Origin: Panulirus ornatus
Lineage: Eukaryota; Arthropoda; Malacostraca; Decapoda; Palinuridae
Direction: 5' to 3'
DNA length: 64,000 bases
NCBI RefSeq assembly: GCF_036320965.1
Contig: NC_092235.1
Span: 5,535,564-5,599,563, forward strand
A model generated the notes under the pieces. It was given only the letters and a program-made list of their open reading frames with translations, did not search any database and had not been told where the DNA came from. Shown one piece after another: positions 11,612 to 24,440 of this stretch. The translations under genes were made by a program, and so were the position numbers. Positions within the stretch are counted from its first letter, which is position 1. Each line of letters opens with the position of its first letter.

Positions 11612-12668
11612 ACAAGGATAATGTTGTTATAACCTTCTTGATCATGCTGGTTATAGAAGTATTATAGATACATGTTGGTGACACAAGGATAATGTTGTTA
11701 TAACCTTCTTGATCATGCTGGTTATAGAAGTATTATAGATACATGTTGGTGACACAAGGATAATGTTGTTATAACCTTCTTGATCATGCTGGTTATAGAA
11801 GTATTATAGATACATGTTGGTAACACAAGGATAATGTTGTTATAACCTTCTTGATCATGCTGGTTATAGAAGTATTATAGATCCATGTTGGTGACACAAG
11901 GATAATGTTGTTATAACCTTCTTGATCATGCTGGTTATAGAAGTATTATAGATACATGTTGGTAACACAAGGATAATGTTGTTATAACCTTCTTGATCAT
12001 GCTGGTTATAGAATTATTATAGATACATGTTGGTGACACAAGGATAATGTTATAACCTTCTTGATCATGCTGGTTATAGAAGTATTATAGATACATGTTG
12101 GTGACACAAGGATAATGTTGTTATAACCTTCTTGATCATGCTGGTTATAGAAGTATTATAGATACATGTTGGTGACACAAGGATAATGTTGTTATAACCT
12201 TCTTGATCATGCTGGTTATAGAAGTATTATAGATACATGTTGGTAACACAAGGATAATGTTGTTATAACCTTCTTGATCATGCTGGTTATAGAAGCATTA
12301 TAGATACATGTTGGTGACACAAGGATAATGTTATTATAACCTTCTTGATCATGCCGGTTATAGAAGCATTATAGATACATGTTGGTGACACAAGGATAAT
12401 GTTGTTATAACCTTCATCGTGGTGGTTATAGAAGCATTATAGATACATGTAAGTGACACAAGGATAATATTGTTATAACCTTCTTGATCATGCTGGTTAT
12501 AGAAGTATCATAGATACATGTTGGTGACACAAGGATAATGTTGTTATAACCTTCTTGATCATCCTGGTTATAGAAGCATTATAGATACATGTTGGTGACA
12601 CAAGGATAATGTTGTTATAACCTTGATCGTGCCAGTTATAGAAGCATTATAGATACATGTTGGTGACA
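11612..12668 (+). repeat. 71-bp tandem satellite, about 15 units
   Basis: The unit begins ACAAGGATAATGTTGTTATA and recurs at 11612, 11683 and 11754 onward with 71-base spacing. Most units differ by only a few substitutions; the last four or five are more diverged. One unit near 12040 has lost three bases. The inverted counterpart is at 59665-60165. Confidence 0.95.
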
Positions 12669-12881
12669 CATCATAATGATGGTCTCGTCTGTTGTCCACA
12701 TAACCACAGTACTTTACTACAGTACATACAGTAATATAAGTCGTAACAACACTATGTATGTAGTCGTGATTACCGTAACATGTGAGTGGCAAGATTGGAT
12801 GACGTAACGTAACAATATCAGACTTCATCATTCTCAATAGTTTAGGTGATTCATGTAATATTTGGCGTTGCTTCATGTTTT

Positions 12882-12927
12882 ATCAGATGAAATGATGAAA
12901 TGATGAAATGATGAAATGATGAAATGA
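12882..12927 (+). repeat. GATGAAAT short tandem repeat
   Basis: About five 8-base units. The matching place in the other inverted arm (near 59445) has a single unit, so this expanded after the duplication. Confidence 0.85.
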
Positions 12928-13144
12928 TGGCTGGTCTAATGACCTTCACAAGTCAATGGTCATTAAATCCAACACAGCAACCAACCACTCAGGATGACCA
13001 GGAGGGAGCCACCTGGTGCAGACCAAGTGTACCAGCCTGGTGGAGAGGGTCAACTGCTCCACCTCAGGATAAGAGCTGCTCAAGTTCTGTAGTGAGGGAC
13101 ACTCCAAGTGGCATGTGAAACTACCAGTCTTAGTTATAAACTAC

Positions 13145-13272
13145 CGCCCGGCTGGCCGGGTGGGTGGCTGTGGCCAACATGAACCCAGGGGTACACACAC
13201 CGCCCACTGACCTGACCACCGGCCGGTGGGTGTGGCCAACATGAACCCAGGGGCTACACACACACACACACC
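13145..13272 (-). repeat. GT-rich minisatellite edge
   Basis: One and a half units of the CCCCTGGGTTCATGTTGGCC minisatellite (inverted here) lead into the gap. The intact counterpart is at 58790-59215. Confidence 0.85.
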
Positions 13273-13372
13273 NNNNNNNNNNNNNNNNNNNNNNNNNNNN
13301 NNNNNNNNNNNNNNNNNNNNNNNNNNNNNNNNNNNNNNNNNNNNNNNNNNNNNNNNNNNNNNNNNNNNNNNN
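13273..13372. other. Assembly gap (100 N)
   Basis: Exactly 100 N, a placeholder of unknown true length. It lies inside the GT-rich minisatellite, which probably caused the break. Confidence 0.99.
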
Positions 13373-13620
13373 ACGCTCGATGTTTTTTGGACAATCACAT
13401 TTTACCAAAGGGCGTCCACTTCGTCTCTTCGATGTATTTCAACGATGTTATATTTCCTTTTGTGTCTCCCCTGATGTGGATTATTCACGAAAGGATTTGG
13501 GGAACTTTTGTTTTTCATATCCCTAACTCTTTGGGGAATATCTTATCACGGCAAAATTGTGACCTTTTCCCAACCCATATATATAAAATTATTATTATAT
13601 ATATTTATATATATTTATAT
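13373..13620 (+). mobile_element. Penelope-like element 3' end fragment
   Basis: The stretch aligns with 61447-61665, the region from the end of the Penelope coding sequence through the 3' untranslated part (TTTTGGACAATCACAT, CGTCTCTTCGATGTAT, TGTGTCTCCCCTGATG, AAAATTGTGACC). It ends in (TA)n. Many extra or missing bases fall in homopolymers. Confidence 0.75.
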
Positions 13621-13634
13621 ATATATATATATAT

Positions 13635-13850
13635 ATAATATTTATTTTTAAATGGGGGTTGACGTGCTGTCAGGGGTTTGAATCGGCAGTAACGCGGGGG
13701 AAACCAGGGAAAAGTGTGTGGGTAGTTTTTTGGGGTGGAGGGTATGTACATGTTTTGGGGGGGGGGGGTTGGGGCCATTTTTTGCTTTTTCCCCTTGCGC
13801 ACCTCGCAAACGGGGGGAACAGGGGAAAAAGTATGAAAAAAAAAAAAATA

Positions 13851-13881
<31 letters not shown>

Positions 13882-14800
13882 ATTTTTGTCGCTGTCCCCC
13901 GCTTTTCGAGGTGCGAAAGGAAACAGGAAAGAAATGCCAACCCCCCCCCCCCATACACATTTATACATACATCCCCACGCAAATAAATCCACACGCTTTC
14001 ATGGTTTCCCCCAACCTTCACATGCCTTGATCAATCCACTGACAGCACGTAACCCCCGGTATCCCACATCGCTCCATTCCTCTTTTCCTTGCCCTCTTTC
14101 ACCTCCTGCATGTTCGGGCCCCCGTCACACAAATCTTTTCACTCCATTCTTTCCACCTCCAATTTGGTCTCCTCTTCTCCTCGTTCCCTCCACCTCCGAC
14201 CATATATCCTCTTGGTCAATCTTTCCTCACTCATTCTCTCCATGTGCCCAAACCACTTCAAACACCCTTTCTGCTCTCTCACCACGCTCTTTTATTTCCA
14301 CAAAATCTCTCTTACCCTCTTACTCACTCGATCAACCACCCACACCAACATTGCCCCTCAAAAATCTCCATTTCCAGCACATCCATCCTCCTGCGCACAA
14401 CTCTATCCATAGCCCCACCCCTCGCAACCATACAACATTTTTGGGAAAACCACTATTCCTTCAAACAACCCATTTTTGCTTTCCGAGATAATGCTCGATT
14501 TCCCAAACACATTCTTCAAGGCCCCAGAATTTTCGCCCCCTTTCCCCCACCCTATGATCCACTTCCGTTTCCCAGGGTTTTCCATCCGCTGCCAGATCAC
14601 TCCCAGATATCTAAAAAAACTTCACTTCCTCCTTTTTCTCCATTCAAACTCACCCCCCCAATTGACTTGCCCCTCAACCCTACTGTCCCTAATAACCTTG
14701 CTCTTATTCACATTTACTCTTAATTTCTTCTTCCACACACTTTACCAAAACTCAGTCACCGCTTCTGCGTTTCTCACTGAATCAGCCACCAGCGTGTATC
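13635..14800 (-). pseudogene. RTE LINE copy B, 3' half, error-rich
   Basis: On the minus strand this holds the RTE 3' untranslated region (13640-14040) and the C-terminal coding half up to the FADD neighbourhood near 14780. It contains the connector words found in other copies (ALKNVFGKS, KNGLFEGIVVFPKMLYGCEG). The frame is broken repeatedly, almost always at runs of A, C, G or T that are longer than in other copies. This looks more like uncorrected sequencing error than age. Confidence 0.75.
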
Positions 14801-14831
14801 ATCATTTATATATATATATATATAATTATAT

Positions 14832-14862
<31 letters not shown>

Positions 14863-15286
14863 AAATATATATATATATATATATTAATATATATATAAAT
14901 ATATATATATATGTATGTATGTGAACGAATGGGGCCTTTGGTGTTTTTCCTAGGCTACCTCGCACACATGAGTGGGGAGGGGTTGTTATTCCATGTGTGG
15001 CGGGATGGCGATGGAACAAATAAAGGCAGACAGTATGAATTATGTACATGTGTATATAGTAATGTCTGTTTGTGTATATATATGTGTACATTGAAAAGTA
15101 TAGGTATGTATTTTGGCGTGTGGGGACATGTATTATATACATGTGTATCTGGGCGGGTTGGGCCATTCTTTCGTCTGTTTCCTTGCGATCCTCGCTAACG
15201 CGGGAGACAGCGACAAAGCAAAATAAATAAAATAAAATAAATATTTTATATATATAATATTTTATATATATATATATATATAAAAT

Positions 15287-15327
<41 letters not shown>

Positions 15328-15540
15328 ATATATATATATATTTATTTATTTATTTTATCTATGTATTATACTTTGTCGCTGTCTCCCGCGTTAGCGAGGT
15401 AGAGCAAGATAACAGACGAAACAATGGCCCAACCCACCCACATACGCATGTATACACATACACGTCCACACAAAGCATATATACATACGTATACATCTCA
15501 ACGTATATGTTTGCTATATGTTTGCTATGATCCGAAAGCG
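14801..15540. mobile_element. (TA)n and paired RTE/SINE tails
   Basis: Imperfect (TA)n at 14805-14910 is followed by a plus-strand long-type RTE 3' tail (14915-15225) ending in the GCGGGAGACAGCGACAAAG hairpin. Next come AT-rich repeats (15230-15365) and a minus-strand tail fragment (15368-15510) starting with the complementary hairpin. The two tails face each other across the AT tract. Confidence 0.7.
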
Positions 15541-16250
15541 ACTATTCATTTATAGTATCTATATTGTCAGGTGGTTATATTGCATTTGTGAATATAAGTT
15601 GGATGTTTCTATATTTTTGCTTTGACTATATTGTCATATCATCTATATGATCATGGTAGCTTTATTGTCATAGTGAATACATTGTCGACGTGACTGTATT
15701 ATCATAATGGCTAAATTGTCATAGCAAATATGTTGACATGGGGGTTATATTTTCATGATATTTACAAAGTCATTGTAAGATTGGTATCAAAGTGACTCTA
15801 ATGTGCTGGCGATTGATTTATAACGTGACATTATCGTCAGGATGGCTGTATTGTCATGGTGGCTATATTGTCGTTTGCTGTATTTTCAATTTTACGCTTT
15901 TGTGAAGATAGCTTTACTGTCAGTGTAGCTATAGTGTCATGGAGATTATATATTCATAGTGGTAGTATAGTCATTATGAACATATTGTCATTTTGGCTAT
16001 CTTCTTATTTTCGTTACAGTACTATCGTGTATATATCGTCACCTTGGCTATATTAGCAATGTGATATTTTTTGTAGGTGCTATATTGTCATTTTTTAATC
16101 ATGCATATTTTGTCATAAGTGATACATTATCATGATAAATATAATATTCCGGTGACTATATATTGGCCTTGTGACTATATTGTTATTATGACTATAATCT
16201 CATGTTGGATATCTTGCCAAGATAACTACATTGTATTATCTACTCATAAA
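15541..16250. repeat. Degenerate tandem repeat, ctatattgtcat type
   Basis: A word close to GGCTATATTGTCATAGT recurs every 16-25 bases with heavy divergence. It has no coding content. Confidence 0.7.
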
Positions 16251-17684
16251 TCTCTAAGTTCTGATAACCCAAAATTTTAAGAGTAGATAGGGTAGAAACT
16301 GATGGAAGCCATTTCTAACATTCTTGCATGACCTGACTTCTCGCCGTCCCAAAACATATCCATCTCAGCTTGGATATTGTACTGCTGTGGTCGTCAACTA
16401 ATTTGAAAAGGAAGACATTGAATGGAGAAATTACTCAGGTAATCTCCAAAGATGATTACTGGTCTGAGAAACAAATTCAGAAAGCAGATTAAACGACTTA
16501 AATCCATTCAGCTTTAGGGAAAAGAAGTTTAAGAGATCCTATACAGGTATATGAAGGTATTGAAATGGCATCCCTTTAAGCTTGATATTTTTACTTCCTG
16601 TAACTAGTTCCAACAATTAAAACAATATTCAGCATTGTGATTTAAGTGACTGAATTTAGGATGCATTTGGATCTGTCAAAAATTGTATCTAGCAAATACT
16701 TCAACTTTCAACTGACTCATTCTATATTTTTTATTCATTTCATCTCAGTTTTATCACCTTTCTGTTACTGTTTAATATCAACAGTAGCCCGTCTACGTAG
16801 TTGGGGCTCTGAAGCAAAGGAAACTTTTTCCAGCCTAGGTTAGGGTAGCATCTAAACCAAACCTAAATGACCTTACCTTAGAAATATGTTCAGACTGAAA
16901 CTTCTGAAAATTTTCTTAAGGTAAGGTCGTGGGGTTAGTTTAGGTGCAAAACTAAAATTGGCTAAAAAATTTTGTTTTTAAAGCCACAACTACTTGAAAG
17001 GCCTACTATAAGTGGTGATATTAGAATTCATTTGCTCCAGGTTTCTCCTCTGTCCGTTGTTTAATGTTCACCTAAAGATTCATAACGTTCAATTTTGATG
17101 TAGATTGATTTCCTATCTTAAAGGTTTCGTCTACGGAATTCTACATCTTCATTCAGCACACCATTTGGGGGTAATGAAGGGAAAGCACCACATTTACAAG
17201 CCGAGTGCACGTAGCTTATCCCATCTCGTTAGAGAGAAACTTACCTGAATTTGAATTAATGAACGGGCAAAGAGAAGACAAAACCCTAATACACATTTAT
17301 TATACAACTATATAATTATATCATATCTTTTTCACATTTCCTGCACTTTCCATCACAAATTTGCTGAGGTCATAGCTTGAAGTTGCCATTACCTTACAAC
17401 CTTAAGGATGGTGGTCTACAACACCTCTAGATTGAGGGAGAAAACGAAAAGTTTCGTTTACTATTAAGACCACAGAAATGCGGTAATTCCACTTCACTAC
17501 CACTAACACTAGTTATTTGTATTTGTTGATTTTCACGGCTAGGATTTTCATCCTCTGAGCGAAGCCATACAATAATGGGCCCTATCTACTCTGAGCATTG
17601 GATAGCCTCCTGATGATCAAGATTGCTGTTTTGGTTGTCCGTTTCCCTTGTTTACTGCTGCGCCTCACTGCACACCTTACATGA
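16251..17684. other. No gene seen
   Basis: Short frames only. A few CCTAA/TTAGG-like words near 16840-16950 are scattered, not tandem. No repeat family is recognised. Confidence 0.5.
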
Positions 17685-19440
17685 GTGCCTTCCACAGTAT
17701 TAGGGACAGCTGCTGGGCCTCACTGTAGCTACTTCTGGGACGGTTGGCAATCTTCCTCGTATTCCCTCATGACCAACAGCGCCAAACCGACTCCCGCCAT
17801 CAGCCGAGACGCACAAACATTTCTGACAAAATTGAGACAACCGCTTTCGCTTTCAGTTTTGACACCAAGTGAATCTATACGACAATTACGTTCAAGATGC
17901 TTGGTTTTTCGTTCAAAGGATTGGGAAAAGAAGCAACCAACGATGGTTGCTACTTGCCCCAATCCCTGGGAAATCCCCCCCACCCCGGGGAAGGTAACCA
18001 AGCTTCGGGGGGGATGGGTGTTTACCCTGACGCCAACGGAGAAACTCAATACAATATTTTTATTTTAACTTTCCTTAATCTTGAAAAATGAATCAATCAG
18101 AGGGGTGAATAGCCCCAGTCATATGGAGATTGGCTAACCGAGTCCTTGCGCAAAGTGATTTCTTGAGGGTTGCTTTATGGAAGGCACGGTAGCGTCGGAA
18201 GAGTTTCAATTTTTCTTGACACGAAGGAAATTATCCCCCTGAATTTATGTATTTTTTTTTTTGGGGGGGGGGCGGATAATGGGTTTCCCATATTTTTTTT
18301 CTTTGTTTTTCCAAACGTCCCTACGTAGATATTATGTGTCCCTCCACTACTGGGAGAAAGCCAGACTTCCGCCCGATTAACGTTATCCTTGCGAGGCGAA
18401 ACTAAAGTTTTTTCTTGGTGTTGGTTCCTTTGTATAACCCAAACACAAACACAAACACAACCTCCAGTGTCCACTTTAGGCCGTTTCTCCTGAGCACCAA
18501 CAAAGAAAGAACTCAGGTTCCTCACCAACTGAATCTTTTGGCACGGGAGCGGAGTCATCTCGACACGCCTTTTAACGCCCGTACGTGGTGCGGATGCAGT
18601 CGGTTGAAAAGTAGGACATGTCATGTGTTTTTTGGTCCCAGTCGGGCTAAGAACGCTGGGGCCCGACATGTGTTGGGGGGCCAAGTCGGTCTTGATGGTG
18701 GCCTGACGTGTATTTGGGGGGCCAAGTCGGTCTGAATGGTGGGCCTGACAGGTCTTGAGACCTACATGTCTCCCTGAAGGGGGGCCTGACAGTGTGGTGG
18801 GGTGCATTCCTCATGGATGGTGGTCTGGTAGGAGTGTGGGCTGCAGTGCCACTGAGTGGGCGAGGGCACTTGGGCAGCAGCATCATGGACGGTGAGGTTT
18901 CACTTTTGCACAGCGACCGTTGACGGAAAGTGGTGTCACGTCGGCAAGAAGTGCCTTCTTGTAGGGGCATAGCAGGAGTACTGGAAAACCCGGGAATCCC
19001 GCGGGGGTTCTCGTAGGTCGTGTAGGACAGCATGTCGAAGCGAACGATTTCGCCGAAATGCTTGAAGAATCCCAGACGTTCGTCCTTAGATTTTGTATGG
19101 GAAAGTTGACGACCCTGATGGGATACCGCTGCAGGACGGGTTTTTAGAACCCCTTGCAACTGGTCGTTGGGGGCACATGACAGTATTGTCGTCCCTCATC
19201 GCAACCCAACTCATCTATTGTGGGAGTCGGGTCTCGTGTGGTGGCGGTCCAGCAAATCATCCTCATCGTGGAAAGGCAGGTAGCCTGGTCAAGGAGGGCG
19301 ACCCAGAAACACCTGCTGCTGCTCGACCACCTCCACAACTGAGTTTTTGCAAAAACTTCCATGTTGAAGATACTAAATTACGTTGTGCACTTTACGAAGT
19401 AACCTCGGTTACCCTTTGGGTACGTACAGAAATATAGTAG
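17685..19440. other. GC-rich island, no identified gene
   Basis: The island is richer in GC than its flanks and has frames of 105-210 codons on both strands, none matching a family I know. On the minus strand, 19159-18860 reads like ordinary protein (KDERLGFFKHFGEIVRFDML) and could be an exon. About 18650-18800 is a short tandem repeat built on GGGGGGCCAAGTCGGTCT and GGGCCTGACA, which makes the Pro/Arg-rich frame there unreliable. Homopolymer runs near 18250-18300 suggest possible sequencing error. Confidence 0.35.
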
Positions 19441-19594
19441 TATATTGATAGGGAAAAAATATAGTAAGGTACCCCCATGCCTAATATCCTACATAAAAAT
19501 TTAAAAGCATAGTCGACTTCATACAAAAAAAGCATGTCGACTTCGGCGATTTTGAATGAAAGAGACATCTAAAATATTGTAGTGGTTAATGGTT

Positions 19595-20520
19595 ATTACA
19601 TGGTGACCAGGGTACGGGTGGAGGGGACAGACTGGATATAGTGAAGATCGATAGATGGGACAACAGGGTTTAAAGTGAATATCCTAGATGGCCAGACTGT
19701 GTACAGTGAAGATTGATATATGGGACAGACAGGGTATAGTGAATATCCATAGATGGGAGAGACAGGGTGTAGTGAAGATGCATACATGGGACTGACAGGG
19801 GTACAGTGAAGATTCGTAGTTTGGACAGACAGGGTATAGTGAAGATCCATAGATGGGACAGACAGGTATAATGAAGATGATAGATGGGACAGGCTGGGTA
19901 TAGTGAAGATCCATAGATGGACAGATGCATAGTGAAGATGTGCAATAGGCCCACACATTATAATGAATTGATTGAGGGGACAGACAGGGTATAGTAATCC
20001 ATAGAGGGGACAGGCTGGGTGCTGGTATAGTGAAGATCCATAAGGGGACAGAGGTTATATGTAAGATGTTAGAGGGGACACACATTATAATGAATTATTG
20101 ATGGGACAGACAGGGTATAGTAAGATTGATAGATGGGACAGGCTGGGTATGTGAAGATCCATAGATGGGACAGAGGCATAGTGAAGATGTGTAGAGGGGA
20201 CACACATTCAATGAATTGATTGATGGACAGACAGGTATAGTGAAGATCGATAGACGGACAGACGGGGTATAGAGAAATCCATAAGGGGACGGGCGGGGTA
20301 TATGAAATCGATAGATGGGACAGAAAGGTATCGTGAAGATGGGATAGATAAACAGACAGGTAAATGAAGATCGATAGTTTGGGCAGACAGGGTATAGTGA
20401 AGATCGATAGATGGGGACAGACAGTGATAATGAAAATAAATAGATGGGAACAGATTGGTTATATGACCCGTAGATGGGACAGACTGGTATATTGGCGTCG
20501 ATAGATGGAAATTGTTGGCA
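19595..20520. repeat. Roughly 33-bp minisatellite
   Basis: Units close to AGTGAAGATCGATAGATGGG followed by ACAGACAGGGTAT repeat for about 900 bases. Because 33 is a multiple of three, long repetitive minus-strand frames arise (SSLYPVCPIYGSS-like). These are not genes. Confidence 0.9.
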
Positions 20521-20579
20521 CAAACAAACAATGGCCAGGTGGTCCTGATTTGCAATCTCTGTTACTTGCGGGCCAGAAT

Positions 20580-20795
20580 TTAAAATGAGGGTGAGAGATA
20601 AGGGTGTCTCCCTCGGTAGTGAACATGATATTGAGAGATAATGGGTCTCCCTCTGTAGTGAACATGATGGTGGGAGATAAGGGTTTGTCTCCCTCTGTAT
20701 TGAACATGATGGTGAAGATAATGGTGTCCCCCTTTTATTGTGAACATGACGGTGAGAGATAATGGTGTCTCTCTCTGCAGTGAACATCCAGTGAA
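20580..20795. repeat. Roughly 48-bp tandem repeat
   Basis: About five units of GTGAACATGATGGTGAGAGA followed by TAA.GGTGTCTCCCTCTGTA lie directly after the 33-bp minisatellite. Confidence 0.85.
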
Positions 20796-21640
20796 CATGC
20801 AGTAATCAGATAATGATTATGAGCAGAGAAAGATGTTATCTATGCTGATATGTAAGAGGAGGAAAAACTACTCCCACACATCACATTTTATACAACATTT
20901 CCACAGGGCAAAGAAAGGTAAGGGGTTTTTGCTGTGATGGAATTGGTAAGACATTCATAATATAAACGAGGATGGATAATCAAGACAAGTAGATAACAAA
21001 CAACCACATTTTTCTACAAACTCAACAAAGACAAAGGCGAATTTTTTTAGATATCAAGAATTTCAGACCATATTTCCCCAATACCTACATTTGTAATTAA
21101 AGGAAAATATTCTTGGAAACTTACTTATTGACGAGTCACTTATGCTAGTTAACTTTGTTTTTAAGCTCATTATTGTTAGAGTAATTTCCCATCATCTCTT
21201 ATCTGCATAATCACTTCATCAGGATCATAGGGTTACGTGGGCCAATTACAGGTTATGTATTTTAAATATGTTCTTTAATGTTAAAGAATGAAATATGTCC
21301 TGGTTGATATGGGATGATTTTTGATGAAACCCCTAGTTGATTTGGTCCCTAACATTGTGTTTAATGTTACCTATAATATGTTATTGCTCATAGTTGCTGA
21401 AGTCGTGCGTACAATACTTCATCCTTGGAAAAACATGAAAAACAAGTTTTGGATTATTTCTTTTTTCTTTTTCAAAAATGGAAACTCGCTGTAAAGTTTT
21501 CAATCAACAAACAGACCCGCTAGACAGCACAAGGTAATTATACCACCAGCGTTGACAAAGCACAATTAAGCAACCATTGCTCACGCAGAATTACTCTTGC
21601 TTTCCGGTTTTTCTTACATAGTCTTGTATCACTACGTAAA

Positions 21641-21678
<38 letters not shown>

Positions 21679-21950
21679 CCATTATATTTCCACTACAAGC
21701 TACTTACACTCTCCACTAGAGGCAATTCTGCCCAGTGTACCCCCTCTACCGTAATGCCACTTCATTATGTTTTATGTTTCATTTTCACTACACTAGTTCT
21801 TCAACTTCACTATGTTAACCTTCATCTAGGATATCAATCAATGAGGAAACGCTAGTCTATATATTTTTGTGTGGCTTCACTATATTTTTGCAATGCTGGT
21901 CTTATGAAATTTACTTCGTCAAGTAAATCACTCATCTCACCAGATCGCAG
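20796..21950. other. No gene seen; (CA)n inside
   Basis: AT-rich sequence with a (CA)n tract at about 21643-21678. No other feature is visible. Confidence 0.5.
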
Positions 21951-21954
21951 AATT

Positions 21955-22800
21955 TACTCACGTCCGCGCGGGCCCATCGGTACCCTGGCAAGGAATCCTT
22001 CCTGAATTTTTCGGGGCCACATCCAGCAAACCGGGGCTGTTAAAGATTTTTATAAGCCGAACTGAGCTTATTTGCGATACGTGAATTCGCAAAGGGGGTT
22101 CGGGTACGAAAAGCGGGCCGTCCTGAACGTCGGGGAACACTGGGACGGTGGGGCATCAGGCAGATCGCAGACTTGGGGACGCAACGGCCGCCACCAGGAG
22201 TACGCCTACACCAGAATTCCCTTTGGTTGTCCAGCAGTGAGGCCTGGCCCCAGGGAGGAAAGCGGTGCCTTCCAGAATGCCAAAAGGGCCTTCCAGGAAG
22301 AGATCACGCCCTGGATATCGAACCCGTGCACGGAGAGTAGTGGTGAAGTTCAAGACTGGGCATCAAGATGATGATGACCTGTGCGAAGGCGGACCCAGCG
22401 AGGAAACTGGTGTAGTTGACACAGGAGCAGCCGCCTTCCCCATCAATGTTTCTTTGGCTCCACCAAACAACGGGGCAAAGTGATCCTACCACTGAATTTG
22501 GGGTGACCTTGATCCCCTACTTCTATGGGATGAATCAGCCTGGTGGATCCCGACTTTACTCGTACTGGTCGTCGATGAAGACCCTGATGTGGTCCGTCGC
22601 TGCGACTGGAGGATCAGCAGCACCTGCAGCAGCAGCCGACCCTAAGCTGAAGCGGCCGTGTTGAAGATTAAAGTCCACACCACCAACATCATTCCCTAAA
22701 ATTTCCTTGAACCTTAAGTTCCCGTCGCTGAGATTGGAGAAGCTGCTCCTCCTCCAGCAGTCCGACCCTGTTAAAACCCGGTCCTCAGAAAACACTTCCT
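21955..22800. other. GC-rich coding-like island, unidentified
   Basis: Base composition rises sharply for about 850 bases. Both strands have partial frames. The plus strand shows YEKRAVLNVGEHWDGGASGR (22115-22180) and, in other frames, VVVKFKTGHQDDDDLCEGG and GVTLIPYFYGMNQPGGSR. The minus strand shows VLTGSDCWRRSSFSNLSDGN. Frames change repeatedly and no splice-consistent model was found. It could be a pseudogene, a gene fragment, or part of a retroelement not recognised here. Confidence 0.35.
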
Positions 22801-23850
22801 ATGGCAAAAAGTTTTCATTCAGTTGCAAATTATTGACAAACTATTGTACGAATGAAGCGGTTACCATAAAGGATCAAATCGTTAGGAAAAGTTCCTAACA
22901 TTATGAGTCCCATCCAAAGGATGAAGAAAAAATAAGAAAAATACATCTATTCTGTTTGGGTCCCATAAACATGGCACAAATGGACCCAAAGGGTCGAACT
23001 GCTAAACCTCCTAGTGGTAGGGTCCGGGCAACTTTGAGGAACTTTAACCTTCAAAGGCTAACGACAGTCGCACAAAAACAATAAAGATTAATCATTATTA
23101 GTCATTACAATAATCATAGACGATGGTTATAGCCTCGCCCATTTATCATCTCATTCGCTGTGAACGAAATCATAGGCACTCTGATTCCACCTACATCCAT
23201 CAAGTTTACCTATTTATTCAACCATCTATCTACCCTATCGTCCTTGTTTGAAGATTTTCTGTATCTGTAAATCTCAGCCATTGAAATGTCCTAATCAATG
23301 TCGAAGTAACAATGAATTCTAGTTTTGGACTGAAATACTTAGCCCCATTTTTTGCACCTTCCTTCACCATTTGTCTACCATTTTATTCCCCGTAAGGGTT
23401 TACGAACTAACTTCAGAGTTGTATTATAAACATATGAAACATGCACCAAATCACGTTTTGTGAATATTTCTTGCTATATTACATCTGTCCTTTTTCTAAC
23501 TGCAATCATCGGATGAAAAATCTTTATTTTATTTTGCTGCTGTTTCAGTTCCTTCATGACAATAATAAACCAGACCTTGTTTCATCATGTAACATGCAGT
23601 TCAAGAAGAAAGTCTATAGATGGAAAAAACCAGTTGCATAAATTAATTAATTAGATTACACCAGAATTTTAGGCCTTCTTGACCAACACCATTCAGACGT
23701 AATGGTTGCTCGAACATCGGCCGTTGAGAAAAGAAAAACAAAAAAATGTTTAGTAAAACCATATCAGTACAAATCCAATGTATCGTATGTACAATAGGAA
23801 AGATGTATATAGTCTGCATTGATATCAAAGACAACATAGGCAGCAAGTAT
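22801..23850. other. No gene seen
   Basis: AT-rich with short frames and no recognised repeat. Confidence 0.5.
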
Positions 23851-23854
23851 GAAT

Positions 23855-24345
23855 TTTTCCTGGGGATAGGGAGAAAGAAACTTCCCACACACTCCTCGCG
23901 GGGTTTGCAGAAGGGGACTAAAAGAGACGGGAGAGAGGGGTAGAAACCCTCCACTCCTTGTATCTTAACTTTTTAAAATAGGAAACAGATCACGCGGGAA
24001 GTGCTCATCCCCCTCGAAGGCTCAGGCTGAGGTGTTTAAATGTGCGTTGGGTGTAACTAAGATGAGAAAAAAGGAGAGATTTGGTAGTATGTTTGAGGAA
24101 AGGAACCTGGATGTTTTGGCCCCCTGAGGAAAACGAAAGCTCAAGGGTAAAGGGGAAGAGTGGTGGGAATGTCTTGGGGTAAAGTCGGGGTAGTAAAGGA
24201 CAAGAGCAAGGGAAGGAGTAGCATACTCCTGAAACAAGAGTTGTGGGAGTCTGAGATAGAGTGTAAGAAAGTAAACTCTGGATTGAAAATAGGTAAAACT
24301 GAAAGTGGTGGAAAAAGATGGGTGATTATTGGTGCATATGCCCCG
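23855..24345 (+). pseudogene. RTE 5' end and endonuclease fragment
   Basis: The stretch starts with the RTE 5' leader word CCTGGGGATAGGGAGAAAGA, continues through the translation start area and then the AP-type endonuclease: SMFEERNLDVLA, then a broken ETK region, and RWVIIGAYAPG at the end. One stop and several indels break the frame compared with the intact copy at 44993-45520. It ends at an (ACC)n tract. Confidence 0.8.
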
Positions 24346-24440
24346 GGCAACACCATCACCACAACCACCACCACTACCATCACCACCACCATCACCAACA
24401 CCATCACCAACACCCACAACCACCATCACCAAACCCCCAT
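24346..24440 (+). repeat. (ACC)n microsatellite
   Basis: CACCACCAT-type triplets begin exactly where the RTE endonuclease fragment ends. Confidence 0.9.

Larger units (their letters stand above)
11518..13272 (+). repeat. Inverted duplication, left arm
   Basis: This arm matches the reverse complement of 58790-60263. It contains, in order, a unique lead (ATGTGTGAGCTTATAAACAC), the 71-bp satellite, a unique stretch of about 470 bases and the start of a GT-rich minisatellite that runs into the assembly gap. The arms differ by point changes, small indels and satellite copy number (about 15 here against about 7 in the other arm). Confidence 0.85.

Noticed and set aside
11612..12668. CRISPR-like array
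   Set aside because: Units are contiguous 71-bp tandem copies with no variable spacers, and the genome is eukaryotic.
12568..12876. A 102-codon frame present in both inverted arms (also 59458-59769)
   Set aside because: It runs into the 71-bp satellite, and most differences between the two copies change the amino acid, so it looks like non-coding DNA preserved by duplication.
19596..20787. Several overlapping 80-230 codon frames on the minus strand
   Set aside because: They are produced by a minisatellite whose unit length is a multiple of three.
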